In this document: one piece after another, positions 28,018 through 36,098 of the stretch
Layout of the letters: the number at the start of each line of letters is the position of its first letter
Numbering within the stretch: the first letter of the stretch is position 1
Source: Leptolyngbyaceae cyanobacterium
GTDB lineage: Bacteria; Cyanobacteriota; Cyanobacteriia; Cyanobacteriales; Aerosakkonemataceae
Assembly: GCA_036703985.1 (NCBI GenBank)
Contig: DATNQN010000035.1
Location: 1 to 64,000, forward strand
Length of the DNA: 64,000 bases
Direction: 5' to 3'
Translations under genes and position numbers: made by a program
Notes under the pieces: generated by a model
What the model saw: the letters and a program-made list of their open reading frames with translations, nothing else
Database searches by the model: none
What the model was told of the DNA's origin: nothing

Positions 28018-28512
28018 TTAAATAATCTCGAATTCCATACGATCGCGTTCTAAAAAATTGTAAGTAAAATGATCCGCCACATTAGTATCGCTTAATTCCA
28101 AATTATAAAAATCAACAAAATCATCATCAAAATATGGCCCAGCGTGCCAAGTTCCTACTTCTAATTTAATAAAACAATTACCGGGAATGCGAAAAGCTGC
28201 CATTTTTTCTAAAGCTGGTCGATCGATATGATGATTCGGAGGGGCTACCACCATCAGCCAATCTTTTCCCGCCAAAGAACCGAGACATTGAGTACATCGA
28301 ACGTGACGAGTGATTTTGTGAAACTTACGTCCTTTCATATGCAGTCGCATAATATAAAAGCGAGGAATGCCATTTTGCAGATTTAACCGAGCATCCTCTG
28401 CATCGTAAGTTTTACCATCTTGACTTGGGAAAATCACCTGTCCGTATAAGTTAAAGCTTTCAGGGGTAATCAGTTTAGCCTCTAGTTGTTTGAGTAAAAT
28501 TGATTGACTCAT
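28018..28512 (-). CDS. Ureidoglycolate lyase-like protein (AllA family)
   Basis: A 164-residue cupin-type protein with the AllA motif GTWHAGPYF (about 122-130; GTWH is the metal-site hallmark) and FKLEVGTWH-like context. AllA releases urea from ureidoglycolate in the last step of allantoin breakdown. The sequence is divergent elsewhere and no other allantoin gene lies nearby, so the exact substrate is uncertain. It is divergent from a nucleoside importer operon, with a 120-base shared control region, which fits a role in purine or pyrimidine nitrogen salvage. Confidence 0.72.
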   Translation of the reverse strand: MSQSILLKQLEAKLITPESFNLYGQVIFPSQDGKTYDAEDARLNLQNGIPRFYIMRLHMKGRKFHKITRHVRCTQCLGSLAGKDWLMVVAPPNHHIDRPALEKMAAFRIPGNCFIKLEVGTWHAGPYFDDDFVDFYNLELSDTNVADHFTYNFLERDRMEFEII

Positions 28513-28541
28513 CTGCTTGCAAAGGTAACTCTAATTTAACT

Positions 28542-28555
28542 GTATCGGCTAATAC
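28542..28555. promoter_or_regulatory. Candidate NtcA-type operator between allA-like gene and importer
   Basis: GTATCGGCTAATAC fits GTA-N8-TAC, the consensus for the nitrogen regulator NtcA. A TATACT -10-like box starts 26 bases downstream (28582), slightly farther than the usual 22. It is nearly identical to the box upstream of URC1 at 46502. Confidence 0.5.
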
Positions 28556-28632
28556 GGTTTGCTACAAAACCAACATTTACTTATACTTTTTTTAACACAA
28601 TAGCTGTTAAATAAGCTCAAATTAAAAACTCT

Positions 28633-29709
28633 ATGTCGGTTCTCCATCATCGGCGTCAATTTCTAATTTACGGTTCAGCGGCTTTTGCTACCAGTCTGCT
28701 GCTGAAAGCTTGTGCTAGCAATTCTACTTCGACATCGAACACGCCAAGCACTACGCCATCGTCATCAGATGCCAAAAAGTTGAAAGTGGCGGTTGCGTTA
28801 CCCGGAATTATCACCGATAAAGCTTGGAACCAGGTAGGATATGAAGGCGTAAAAGCGATCGAAAAAAAGCTGGGAGTGGAAACAGCTTATGTTGAAAATG
28901 TAGCGCAAGCAGATCAAGTAGAAGTACTTTCCGATTTTGCGCGGCGGGGTTATAACCTAATATACGCTCACGGAGGACAATTTGATGCGGCTATTCGTCA
29001 GGTAGCACCGCAGTTTTTTCCCGATACTTACTTCGTGGGTGTCAATGGTACGGTAAGCGGCAAAAATATGGCTTCTTTGCGGATAGATCACTTGCAAGCT
29101 AGCTATATTTGCGGAATCATCGGTGCTGCTATGACAAAATCAAATAAAATGGCTTATTTGGCAGCGCAATCTTTTCAAGCAACCAATGAAGAATTGCGAG
29201 GATTTCAGTTAGGCGCTAAGTCTGTTAAACCCAATATTCAAATCGTTCCCAGTTACACCGGGGATTGGAATGATGCAGCTAAGGCGAAAGAAGCAACTTT
29301 GGCGTTGATTTCTTCTGGGGTAGATGTAATTTATCAATGGTTGGATAATGCTTCTCCGGCGGTGTTGCAAACTGCGGCGGAAAAAGGAATTTATGCTTTT
29401 GGAAATACTACAGATCAGCTAGATTTAGCACCGAAGGCAGTGTTAACGAGTGCGGTAAAGCGGATCGATTTAGCAATTGCTTATCTCGCCGAGTTAGCAA
29501 ATAAAGGAAATCTGGAAGGAAAAATTTATACGCTTGGTTTCGAGCAGCCTGATATTCTTTATTTTGGCAAATTCGGCGCGATGGTGTCAAAGGATGTAGA
29601 GCAGAAAGCAATCCAGACTAAAGAATCAATTTTAGCCAAAAAAATTATGTTTGAATCTTGCCAAGAAAATGGACAATACACTCGATGTTTGAAATTGGGT
29701 AATGGTTAG
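28633..29709 (+). CDS. BMP family (PnrA-like) nucleoside-binding lipoprotein
   Basis: This is the solute-binding lipoprotein of an ABC importer; the BMP/PnrA/Med family usually binds purine nucleosides. Twin arginines (HHRRQFLIYG, residues 5-14) and a lipobox with Cys27 (LLLKAC) indicate export by the Tat route and lipid anchoring. The mature domain has the family signatures KVAVALPGIITDKAWNQVGY, a DFARRGYNLIYAHGGQFDAA stretch in two parts, and a GVNGTVSGKNM turn. It is first in the operon, 53 bases before the ATPase. Substrate is inferred from family. Confidence 0.9.
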   Translation: MSVLHHRRQFLIYGSAAFATSLLLKACASNSTSTSNTPSTTPSSSDAKKLKVAVALPGIITDKAWNQVGYEGVKAIEKKLGVETAYVENVAQADQVEVLSDFARRGYNLIYAHGGQFDAAIRQVAPQFFPDTYFVGVNGTVSGKNMASLRIDHLQASYICGIIGAAMTKSNKMAYLAAQSFQATNEELRGFQLGAKSVKPNIQIVPSYTGDWNDAAKAKEATLALISSGVDVIYQWLDNASPAVLQTAAEKGIYAFGNTTDQLDLAPKAVLTSAVKRIDLAIAYLAELANKGNLEGKIYTLGFEQPDILYFGKFGAMVSKDVEQKAIQTKESILAKKIMFESCQENGQYTRCLKLGNG

Positions 29710-29762
29710 TAGGTTGAGTTTAAGCACGAAAACCAACTTACAATCCTAAAATATAAAATCGC

Positions 29763-31247
29763 ATGGCTTACTTACGTCTTGAAGGTATTACAAAACGCTT
29801 TGGTAATTTTATTGCTAATGACAATATCAGCCTAAGCATCAGTCGCGGCTCGATCCATGCCATTTTAGGAGAAAACGGAGCCGGAAAAACTACTTTAATG
29901 AATATTCTTTGTGGACTTTATCAACCAGATAAAGGTCAAATTTTCATTGAAGATAAGCCTGTAAAAATTTCCTCAGCTAGTGCGGCTATTCAGTGTGGAA
30001 TTGGCATGATTCATCAACATTTTATGTTGATTCCACAATTGTCGGTAACGGAAAATATTATTTTGGGAACTGAGTGGGATTGGCGGTTGGATTTAAAAGC
30101 GGCGAGTTGGAAAATATCTGAAATGGCTCATTCCTACAATCTGGATATCGATCCGTTCAGAAAAGTAGGAGATTTACCTGTTGGGGTACAACAAAGAGTA
30201 GAGATTTTAAAAGCTCTTTATCGCCAAGCAAAATTGTTGATTTTGGATGAACCGACAGCAGTTTTAACTCCGCCAGAAGTAGATATTTTGTTTTCTATTC
30301 TACGCCAACTTGCTCGAAATGGACAAACGATTATTTTTATCAGTCACAAGTTAGAAGAGGTGATGAATCTCTGCGATACTGTTACCATATTGCGACGAGG
30401 ACAAGTGGTGGTAACGAAGGAAAGATCGGAGACTAATGCGCGAGAATTGGCAAGCTTGATGGTGGGAAGAGAAGTATTTTTTCAATTAGAAAAGCCTGCT
30501 GTTGAATGCGGTGATGTTGTGTTAGAAGTGAAAAATCTACAAGTAAGAGATGCGCGAAATTTAGCGGTAGTAAAAGATGTGTCTTTTGAGATCCGAGAAG
30601 GGGAAATTTTAGGAATTGCTGGGGTGGATGGTAACGGACAACGGGAGTTGGCAGATACGATCGCAAATTTACATCCCATCGCAAGCGGTAGCATACACAA
30701 TCATTATACTAACGAAAACAAACAGAAAAAGCTTGCTTATATTCCAGAAGATAGACAGAAAATGGGTTTGGTGATGGGGTTTAGCATTGCCAAAAATTTA
30801 ATACTCAAAGCATTTAAGTTTTTGCCATTTTGTCGTCGCTGGTTATTGCAATATGAGATAATTAATCGCCATACCATTGAAGCTATGGAAAGTTTTGATA
30901 TTCGGACTGAAAACCCTGATATTAAAGTTAGCAAATTATCTGGCGGGAATCAACAAAAAGTTGTGTTAGCAAGAGAACTTTCCGGTAATCCAGCTTTAAT
31001 TGTGGCGATGCAACCAACCAGAGGTTTAGATGTGGGTGCAACGGAATACGTGCAGCAAAGGTTGTTAGTTGAAAGGGAAAGAGGTGCGGCAATTTTGTTT
31101 ATTTCCACTGAGTTGGACGAGGTGATGCAGATGAGCGATCGCATTGCTATTATGTACGAGGGAAAATTTGTCGAAATTCTGGATGCTAGCACTGCTACTG
31201 TCGAACAAATCGGTTATTTGATGACAGGCGGTAAAGCCAATGTGTAA
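29763..31247 (+). CDS. Nucleoside ABC importer ATPase with two nucleotide-binding domains
   Basis: A 494-residue fused ATPase of the RbsA/YufO type. The first domain has Walker A GENGAGKTT (about 36-44), signature LPVGVQQRVEIL and Walker B LLILDEPTAVL. The second has the usual degenerate Walker A for this family (GVDGNGQREL), an intact LSGGNQQKVVLA and Walker B region VAMQPTRGLDVGA. It powers import with two permeases that lie downstream at 32927 and 34162, after two unrelated genes. Confidence 0.93.
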   Translation: MAYLRLEGITKRFGNFIANDNISLSISRGSIHAILGENGAGKTTLMNILCGLYQPDKGQIFIEDKPVKISSASAAIQCGIGMIHQHFMLIPQLSVTENIILGTEWDWRLDLKAASWKISEMAHSYNLDIDPFRKVGDLPVGVQQRVEILKALYRQAKLLILDEPTAVLTPPEVDILFSILRQLARNGQTIIFISHKLEEVMNLCDTVTILRRGQVVVTKERSETNARELASLMVGREVFFQLEKPAVECGDVVLEVKNLQVRDARNLAVVKDVSFEIREGEILGIAGVDGNGQRELADTIANLHPIASGSIHNHYTNENKQKKLAYIPEDRQKMGLVMGFSIAKNLILKAFKFLPFCRRWLLQYEIINRHTIEAMESFDIRTENPDIKVSKLSGGNQQKVVLARELSGNPALIVAMQPTRGLDVGATEYVQQRLLVERERGAAILFISTELDEVMQMSDRIAIMYEGKFVEILDASTATVEQIGYLMTGGKANV

Positions 31248-31292
31248 GAGGAATGGGAAATATTGAGTGTGGGAATCAATGGTTAATTTTTA

Positions 31293-31335
31293 CCGCAGAT
31301 AAAGACGGATTAACGCAGATTAACGCAGATAAGGA
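31293..31335. repeat. Degenerate CGCAGATTAA tandem repeat
   Basis: ACCGCAGATAAAGACGGATT, ACGCAGATTA and ACGCAGATAA units follow the importer ATPase gene. They are a divergent form of the CACAGATG repeat family found at 34084, 37561, 44342 and 48022. Confidence 0.55.
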
Positions 31336-31389
31336 AGTGATTTTTTTAGGCAATTGATGGGTAAGTCCTCTGTTAGATTAACTTTTGAT

Positions 31390-32133
31390 TTAAAGTCGGG
31401 AAACTGGCTGATTGTTATTGTTGCGTCTTCTGGGAGGATTTGCTCCTTCAGAACCATCAAGCGTGTTTTTCCATTCTACTGAAACTACTTTAGGATTACC
31501 TCTAATTTGTTGATTTACTAAAGTCTCAAAATTAGCTTGTCCTCCGGGGGGAATTGTACCTGAAATTGCTGTCGATCCTGTTTCTAAAACTTGTTCGGGA
31601 ATTGGTTGTCCATCGGGATCGGTTGTTCGCACGATACTATAATTAACTTTTACTTGAGTCACCGGATTGTTGGTATTATTTACGATCGTCCCTCGGACTC
31701 TTCTACTGCGAAATGGCGCGTTAATTTGACTAACGGCTACCATTCCTCTAATTGCAGATGGGGTTTCTGCGGTTGCTGGCGTGGCGGTTGCTACTGGTGT
31801 GGCGGTAGGAGTAGGAGTTGGTTGAGTGGTGGAGACGGGAGTGCTAGGGACAGCAGTACAATATTCAGGTGGCCAATTTTCGGTTATTCTGGTGCGAGAA
31901 CGAGCTAACCTCTGCATTTGTCTGCGATAGTTTAGTAGTTCGGTTTCCATTGGCGGTGTTCGTTCTCTCATCCGATCTAAAATGTGAATGGCACGTCTCC
32001 ATTGTTGAGCGCAGACGGCTTCTTTGAGTTGTGCATTCAGTTGTGCGTTGAGATCGGTTTGAGATAAACTCGGACTGATGGTTAATCCGATGGTACCGAT
32101 TAAGGCAGCGATCGCAAAAACCCTGACTCTCAT
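31390..32133 (-). CDS. Secreted hypothetical protein with FxLYD-like domain
   Basis: A 247-residue exported protein from the ATG at 32133, which has GGAAG 8 bases upstream; a TTG at 32148 is possible but less likely. Signal peptide about 1-26 (ending SPSLSQT). A helical N-domain (CAQQWRRAIHILDRMRERTP) is joined by a Thr/Pro-rich linker (TPTPTATPVATATPAT) to a C-terminal beta-sandwich with VRGTIVNNTNNPVTQVKVNY, typical of FxLYD-type domains that stabilise secreted proteins. It interrupts the importer gene set on the opposite strand. Confidence 0.65.
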   Translation of the reverse strand: MRVRVFAIAALIGTIGLTISPSLSQTDLNAQLNAQLKEAVCAQQWRRAIHILDRMRERTPPMETELLNYRRQMQRLARSRTRITENWPPEYCTAVPSTPVSTTQPTPTPTATPVATATPATAETPSAIRGMVAVSQINAPFRSRRVRGTIVNNTNNPVTQVKVNYSIVRTTDPDGQPIPEQVLETGSTAISGTIPPGGQANFETLVNQQIRGNPKVVSVEWKNTLDGSEGANPPRRRNNNNQPVSRL

Positions 32134-32243
32134 AGTTGCCACTTCCAAAACCGTTAAATAATTTTCCTTTAATATAAGGCATTTATTTTAAGTGTAAATA
32201 TCTGCTCAACATTAGTTTAAGTCAACTGTTAAGGAAAACGGCT

Positions 32244-32867
32244 ATGCCATCGATCGAATCAGTTAATTTTGATGTCTCTCACTGGGAAGTTCTGGAAGTT
32301 TTGTCAGATCGGATTATTTGGAAAAACGACAAAGGCGATCGTTTATCCCTGCACTTTTTTCCGATTCCGCCAAATATTCCCTTCAAGTTGAACCAACTAA
32401 CAGAATTACGAAATTTTTATCGAGAAAATATCATCGAGGTTGGTGGTGGTTTAATTTCGGTTGATGTTGTATCGATTAAAGAATTTTCGGCGATCGAAAC
32501 TATATTTAAATTTCCTCTCAAACCAACTGGAATGAGGTACTTAGGTTCGCTTACTTTTCCTTTTGCTGATTTTAGTTACGTGATGAAAGTGGATTGTCCC
32601 GAATACGGTACAACAGGTCTAAGAGAAACTATCGTTTATAGCAAAGTTATGCAAAATATCGATCTGCAAGATCCATTTAAAGGATGGTTTGAAGATCCTT
32701 ACGATCCCACTCGTAAAGATTTGGTGATGCGTAATAAGTCGGAGGATCGACAATACGATAAGCTATTTTCAGATCATCCTTTATCAAGGTTACGCAAATA
32801 CTTGGTGCAAATTGAAAATAGCGTTCGATTTACTAACGAAGTAAGACTGGCTAAACCATTTAATTGA
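32244..32867 (+). CDS. Hypothetical cyanobacterial protein
   Basis: A 207-residue soluble protein with no family I can name. It starts MPSIESVNFDVSHWEVLEVL and contains GLISVDVVSIKEFSAIETIF, KFPLKPTGMRYLGSLTFPF and PFKGWFEDPYDPTRKDLVM. No signal peptide or membrane helix is seen. Weakly similar proteins are annotated only as hypothetical. It lies between the importer ATPase and permease genes, 60 bases before the first permease, and may be co-transcribed with the permeases. Confidence 0.65.
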   Translation: MPSIESVNFDVSHWEVLEVLSDRIIWKNDKGDRLSLHFFPIPPNIPFKLNQLTELRNFYRENIIEVGGGLISVDVVSIKEFSAIETIFKFPLKPTGMRYLGSLTFPFADFSYVMKVDCPEYGTTGLRETIVYSKVMQNIDLQDPFKGWFEDPYDPTRKDLVMRNKSEDRQYDKLFSDHPLSRLRKYLVQIENSVRFTNEVRLAKPFN

Positions 32868-32926
32868 AGGATGAAGGATAAAGTATTAAGTAAAAAATTT
32901 CCCCCTATCTCCCCATCCCTTAATAA

Positions 32927-33943
32927 ATGCGTAGTAGCTTATTATCTCCAATTATCGCGATCGCATCTGCTCTACTCGTCGGCGCTGTTTTAATTGCTCT
33001 GGCTGGAGCAAATCCGGTAAAAGCTTATACCGTTCTCTTCACCGAATCCCTGGCTGACTATTACGGTTTTGGCAGTACCATCACTAAAACCACCCCCTTG
33101 CTACTGGCAGGATTGGCGGTATTAGCGGCACTCAAAGCCGGACAATTTAATATTGGGGCGGAAGGACAAATTTACTTAGGGGGACTGGGCAGTACTTTAA
33201 TTGGGTTATATTTGCAACCTTTACCAGCGTTAATTCACGTACCTTTAGCACTGCTGGGAGGTTTTTTGTTTGGCGCAATTTGGGGCGGGATACCCGGTTA
33301 TCTGAAAGCGGTACGAGGTGTAAATGAAGTCATTACTACCTTATTGCTCAATTATATTGCAATTAATCTGGTGAGTTATCTAGTGAACGCGCCGTTGATC
33401 GAACCGGGTGCGCCTAGCGCGTATTCTCCGTTAATTGCTGAATCTGTCAAGTTACCGATTATACTAGCAAAAACCCAAGCTCATGCTGGTATTTTCGTGG
33501 GGTTAATGGTGGCGGCGATTCTTTGGGTAGTGTTAGCGCGATCGCCTTTAGGATATCAAATCGAAGCGGTGGGACTCAACCCAGTGGCAGCACGCTACGC
33601 CGGAATGTCGGTAAAACGCACGATTATGCTTGTAATGGCGTTGGCGGGAGGATTAGCGGGATTAGCTGGCGCTTGTGAGGTAATGGGTTTAAAATATCGG
33701 TTATTTGACCAATTTTCGCCGGGATATGGATATGATGCAATTGCGATCGCATTTCTCAGTCGCGGTAACATAGCTGGAGTAATTGCCACATCCCTATTTT
33801 TCGGTGCTTTACGCAGTGGCGCAAACGTCATGCAACGCAGTGCAGGTGTTCCCTTAACAGTAGTTTATGCAATTCAAGGATTAACCGTGTTATTTATTGC
33901 CATTAGTTTTGCCATTGAACGTAAGTTTAAAATGAAAAGTTAA
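32927..33943 (+). CDS. Nucleoside ABC importer permease 1 (YufP-like)
   Basis: A 338-residue polytopic permease of the BPD_transp_2 class used by BMP-type nucleoside importers. Motifs are ALKAGQFNIGAEGQIYLGGL (about 66-85), VRGVNEVITTLLLNYIAINL, and PVAARYAGMSVKRTIMLVMAL, matching YufP-type subunits. It pairs with the permease at 34162, the ATPase at 29763 and the lipoprotein at 28633. Confidence 0.9.
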   Translation: MRSSLLSPIIAIASALLVGAVLIALAGANPVKAYTVLFTESLADYYGFGSTITKTTPLLLAGLAVLAALKAGQFNIGAEGQIYLGGLGSTLIGLYLQPLPALIHVPLALLGGFLFGAIWGGIPGYLKAVRGVNEVITTLLLNYIAINLVSYLVNAPLIEPGAPSAYSPLIAESVKLPIILAKTQAHAGIFVGLMVAAILWVVLARSPLGYQIEAVGLNPVAARYAGMSVKRTIMLVMALAGGLAGLAGACEVMGLKYRLFDQFSPGYGYDAIAIAFLSRGNIAGVIATSLFFGALRSGANVMQRSAGVPLTVVYAIQGLTVLFIAISFAIERKFKMKS

Positions 33944-34083
33944 CTTAATATGTTTAACCGCAGATGAACACAGATAATGATATTGAGTTATCACAGAAAA
34001 AAGCTTAGTATTCGATTGAATTAATCAATCAAATCACAATTGGAAATCAAACCTATCTATTCCCTATCAAAATAGTAAAATTA

Positions 34084-34148
34084 CATCTGTGTTCATCTGT
34101 GTTTATCTGTGGACATCTGTGGTAAAAAAAAGGACTGAAGTCCTTACT
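34084..34148. repeat. CACAGATG repeat (reverse) joined to AAGGACT palindrome
   Basis: CATCTGTG units (34084-34123) in the opposite orientation to those at 37561, then AGGACTGAAGTCCTTACT (34131-34148), one copy of the dispersed GTAGTGAGGACT palindrome family. The two repeat families often lie together here. Confidence 0.7.
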
Positions 34149-34161
34149 AAGAACGAAAATA

Positions 34162-35097
34162 ATGGATAACCTTAATTTTTTCATTGATTACTTAATAGCC
34201 AGCCTTCGCCTATCAGTTCCCTTAGCTTTTGCCGCTTTAGGAGGTCTTTTTTCCGAACGTTCAGGCGTTCTCAATATTGCCTTAGAAGGAATGTTGCTAT
34301 CCGGTGCATTTGCTAGTGCTGTCGGAGCATTTTTTACAGGTAATGCTTGGTTAGGAATCCTATTCGCAATCATACTAGGTGGAATAGTTGGTTTACTGCA
34401 CGCATATCTTTGCGTTACCCTGCGAGTCGATCAATTAGTATCGGGACTGGCGATTAATCTCACTGCTGCTGGATTGACTTCATTTTGGGCGCGTATACTG
34501 TTTAATAGTAGTCAAGCACAACAGTTACCAAGCCTGCAATCTATGCCAATTTTCGGATTAAAAGATATCCCGATTCTCGGTTCTGTATTATTTAATCAAG
34601 ATTTCCTAATTTACATCTTATTCTTATTAATTCCGATTACCACATATCTATTATTTCATACCAGTTTAGGATTATCTTTAAGGGCTGTCGGAGAATATCC
34701 TCGCGCTGCCGATACAGCCGGAGTTTCCGTTACTTTGGTGCGCTATGTAGCAGTAACGATTAGTGGATGTTTGGCAGGTTTGGGAGGCGCTTATCTAACT
34801 TTAATTCATGTCAAATTTTTCGTAGAAGGCATGAGTGCGGGGAAAGGATTTATTGCTTTAGCTGCTTTGATTTTTGGTAAATGGCATCCCATCAGCACTA
34901 CTTTTGCTTGCTTGTTATTTGGGGCAACCGAAGCTTTGCAGTTACGAATTCAAGCATTTAATTTGAATATTCCCTATCAATTTTTGGTAATGTTGCCTTA
35001 TGTAATTGCTTTGTTAGCTTTGATAGGTTTGGCAGGAAAATCCGCCCCTCCTGCTGCCTTGGGAGTTCCTTACATTCCCGAAAGTCGAGATGAATAA
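34162..35097 (+). CDS. Nucleoside ABC importer permease 2 (YufQ-like)
   Basis: A 311-residue permease partner. Typical stretches are GGLFSERSGVLNIALEGMLL, LSGAFASAVGAFFTGN, LRVDQLVSGLAINLTAAGLT, and EYPRAADTAGVSVTLVRYVA. These mark the second permease of BMP-type importers. It is last of the set; a palindromic repeat pair follows its stop and may end the transcript. Confidence 0.9.
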   Translation: MDNLNFFIDYLIASLRLSVPLAFAALGGLFSERSGVLNIALEGMLLSGAFASAVGAFFTGNAWLGILFAIILGGIVGLLHAYLCVTLRVDQLVSGLAINLTAAGLTSFWARILFNSSQAQQLPSLQSMPIFGLKDIPILGSVLFNQDFLIYILFLLIPITTYLLFHTSLGLSLRAVGEYPRAADTAGVSVTLVRYVAVTISGCLAGLGGAYLTLIHVKFFVEGMSAGKGFIALAALIFGKWHPISTTFACLLFGATEALQLRIQAFNLNIPYQFLVMLPYVIALLALIGLAGKSAPPAALGVPYIPESRDE

Positions 35098-35103
35098 TAT
35101 TGT

Positions 35104-35160
35104 TTGTAGTAAGGACTTCAGTCCTTTCTCCTATCTGAGGACTAAAGTCCTCACTACGAA
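35104..35160. repeat. Two facing copies of the GTAGTGAGGACT palindrome
   Basis: GTAGTAAGGACTTCAGTCC (35106-35124) and GAGGACTAAAGTCCTCACTA (35137-35156) face each other 15 bases after the permease stop, so the pair is itself an inverted repeat. It may act as a terminator. Confidence 0.7.
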
Positions 35161-35356
35161 CTTGTTTCTATTGCAATACTGCTCTGCTCGTTGTGCTTTT
35201 TATTTTTCTGCTATCGTCCTATCAATAAGTGCCTCTTATTTCTACCTAAGTATCAACCTGCCACATTTACTATTTTAGCCTAGTCCCTTTTTCCTCTAGC
35301 CCCTACCTTCCTCAATATTTATAACTAGTAACTTGAGTTAGAGAAATATATGGAAA

Positions 35357-35394
35357 AACTATTCTCAATTATTTCTAAATAATTGAGAATAGTT
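35357..35394. repeat. 38-base perfect palindrome with 18-bp arms
   Basis: Arms 35357-35374 and 35377-35394 (AACTATTCTCAATTATTT and its reverse complement) around a CT loop. No gene lies within 100 bases. It is probably a mobile-element remnant or a hairpin RNA. Confidence 0.7.
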
Positions 35395-35513
35395 ACTGTA
35401 AACTGTGGTGATTCTGCGTTCATTAATTAAATGCGTTTACCCTGGTTTCCCTAGCATCTGACTTGACTTCCCTACATCCACCACTTTCCTCTGTAATCCT
35501 CTGTAATTAAGTG

Positions 35514-35870
35514 CTAGTGTTTGGCATTGGTAACGGTTTTGCAAGGAGTCGCGGCGGGACGATGAACAGTCCGGCGGGCGCGAGTGCGAGTTTGCGCGGG
35601 TTTCTTTTGAGCGGTTCTGGCGGCTGGACGAACTGTGGGATTAGTACGAACTGATTGAGTGGCATTTTGCTCAATGGCATTATTCTTACCCGTGACGGTT
35701 GCCTGTTGCTGACTGGTTTGAATCACAGCGTTATCCCCACCAGCATTGTTTCCACAGCAGGGACGAGGAGTAGCTTCTGCCGCAAAGGAAAGCAGCCCCA
35801 ACGTGCCAGCAGTCAGGATACCGAGTAAGTAAGTTTTTTTGAACATTTTGCCAAAGTTGGTGTTAGCCAT
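35514..35870 (-). CDS. Small secreted basic protein with Asn/Gln-rich core
   Basis: A 118-residue protein from the ATG at 35870; an upstream frame of 31 codons looks non-coding. Signal peptide about 1-31 (FKKTYLLGILTAGTLGLLSF, cleavage near AEA). The mature part has CCGNNAGGDNAVIQTSQQQA and GKNNAIEQNATQSV, a repeat-like Asn/Gln pattern recalling curlin repeats, then an Arg/Ala/Pro tail (RTRARRTVHRP). Probably surface or periplasmic; the function is unknown. There are three Cys, two of them adjacent. Confidence 0.6.
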   Translation of the reverse strand: MANTNFGKMFKKTYLLGILTAGTLGLLSFAAEATPRPCCGNNAGGDNAVIQTSQQQATVTGKNNAIEQNATQSVRTNPTVRPAARTAQKKPAQTRTRARRTVHRPAATPCKTVTNAKH

Positions 35871-36047
35871 GTGAGTTTCTCTTGTTTGTGAAAGTAGTTT
35901 GGGCTTCCGGAATACTCTTTTAGCCTCTGAATACATTAAATAACCCTCACAAAAGCTCGTCAATAGTTTTTACAAATCTTCATATATGAGATATGGGGCA
36001 GAAATTGCTATTTGGGAGTTGCGACGCCAAATCCGTTTCGATCGATA

Positions 36048-36077
36048 GTGATGTGTTAAAAGACTCTATAACATCAC
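36048..36077. promoter_or_regulatory. Inverted repeat in the pyrF-pyrE leader
   Basis: GTGATGT (36048-36054) and ACATCAC (36071-36077) pair across 16 bases, ending 5 bases before the AGGAAGG ribosome site. It could hinder translation or bind a regulator; the role is not shown. Confidence 0.35.
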
Positions 36078-36098
36078 ACCAGAGGAAGGTAGAATCAG

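Larger units (their letters stand above)
35098..35513. other. 416-base intergenic region with two palindrome families
   Basis: It contains two copies of the GTAGTGAGGACT palindrome (35104-35159), A/T-rich spacer with no gene, and the 38-base perfect hairpin at 35357-35394. Confidence 0.5.

Noticed and set aside
31591-31908. Frame antisense to the secreted FxLYD-like protein
   Set aside because: Low complexity shadow of the Thr/Pro linker coding strand.
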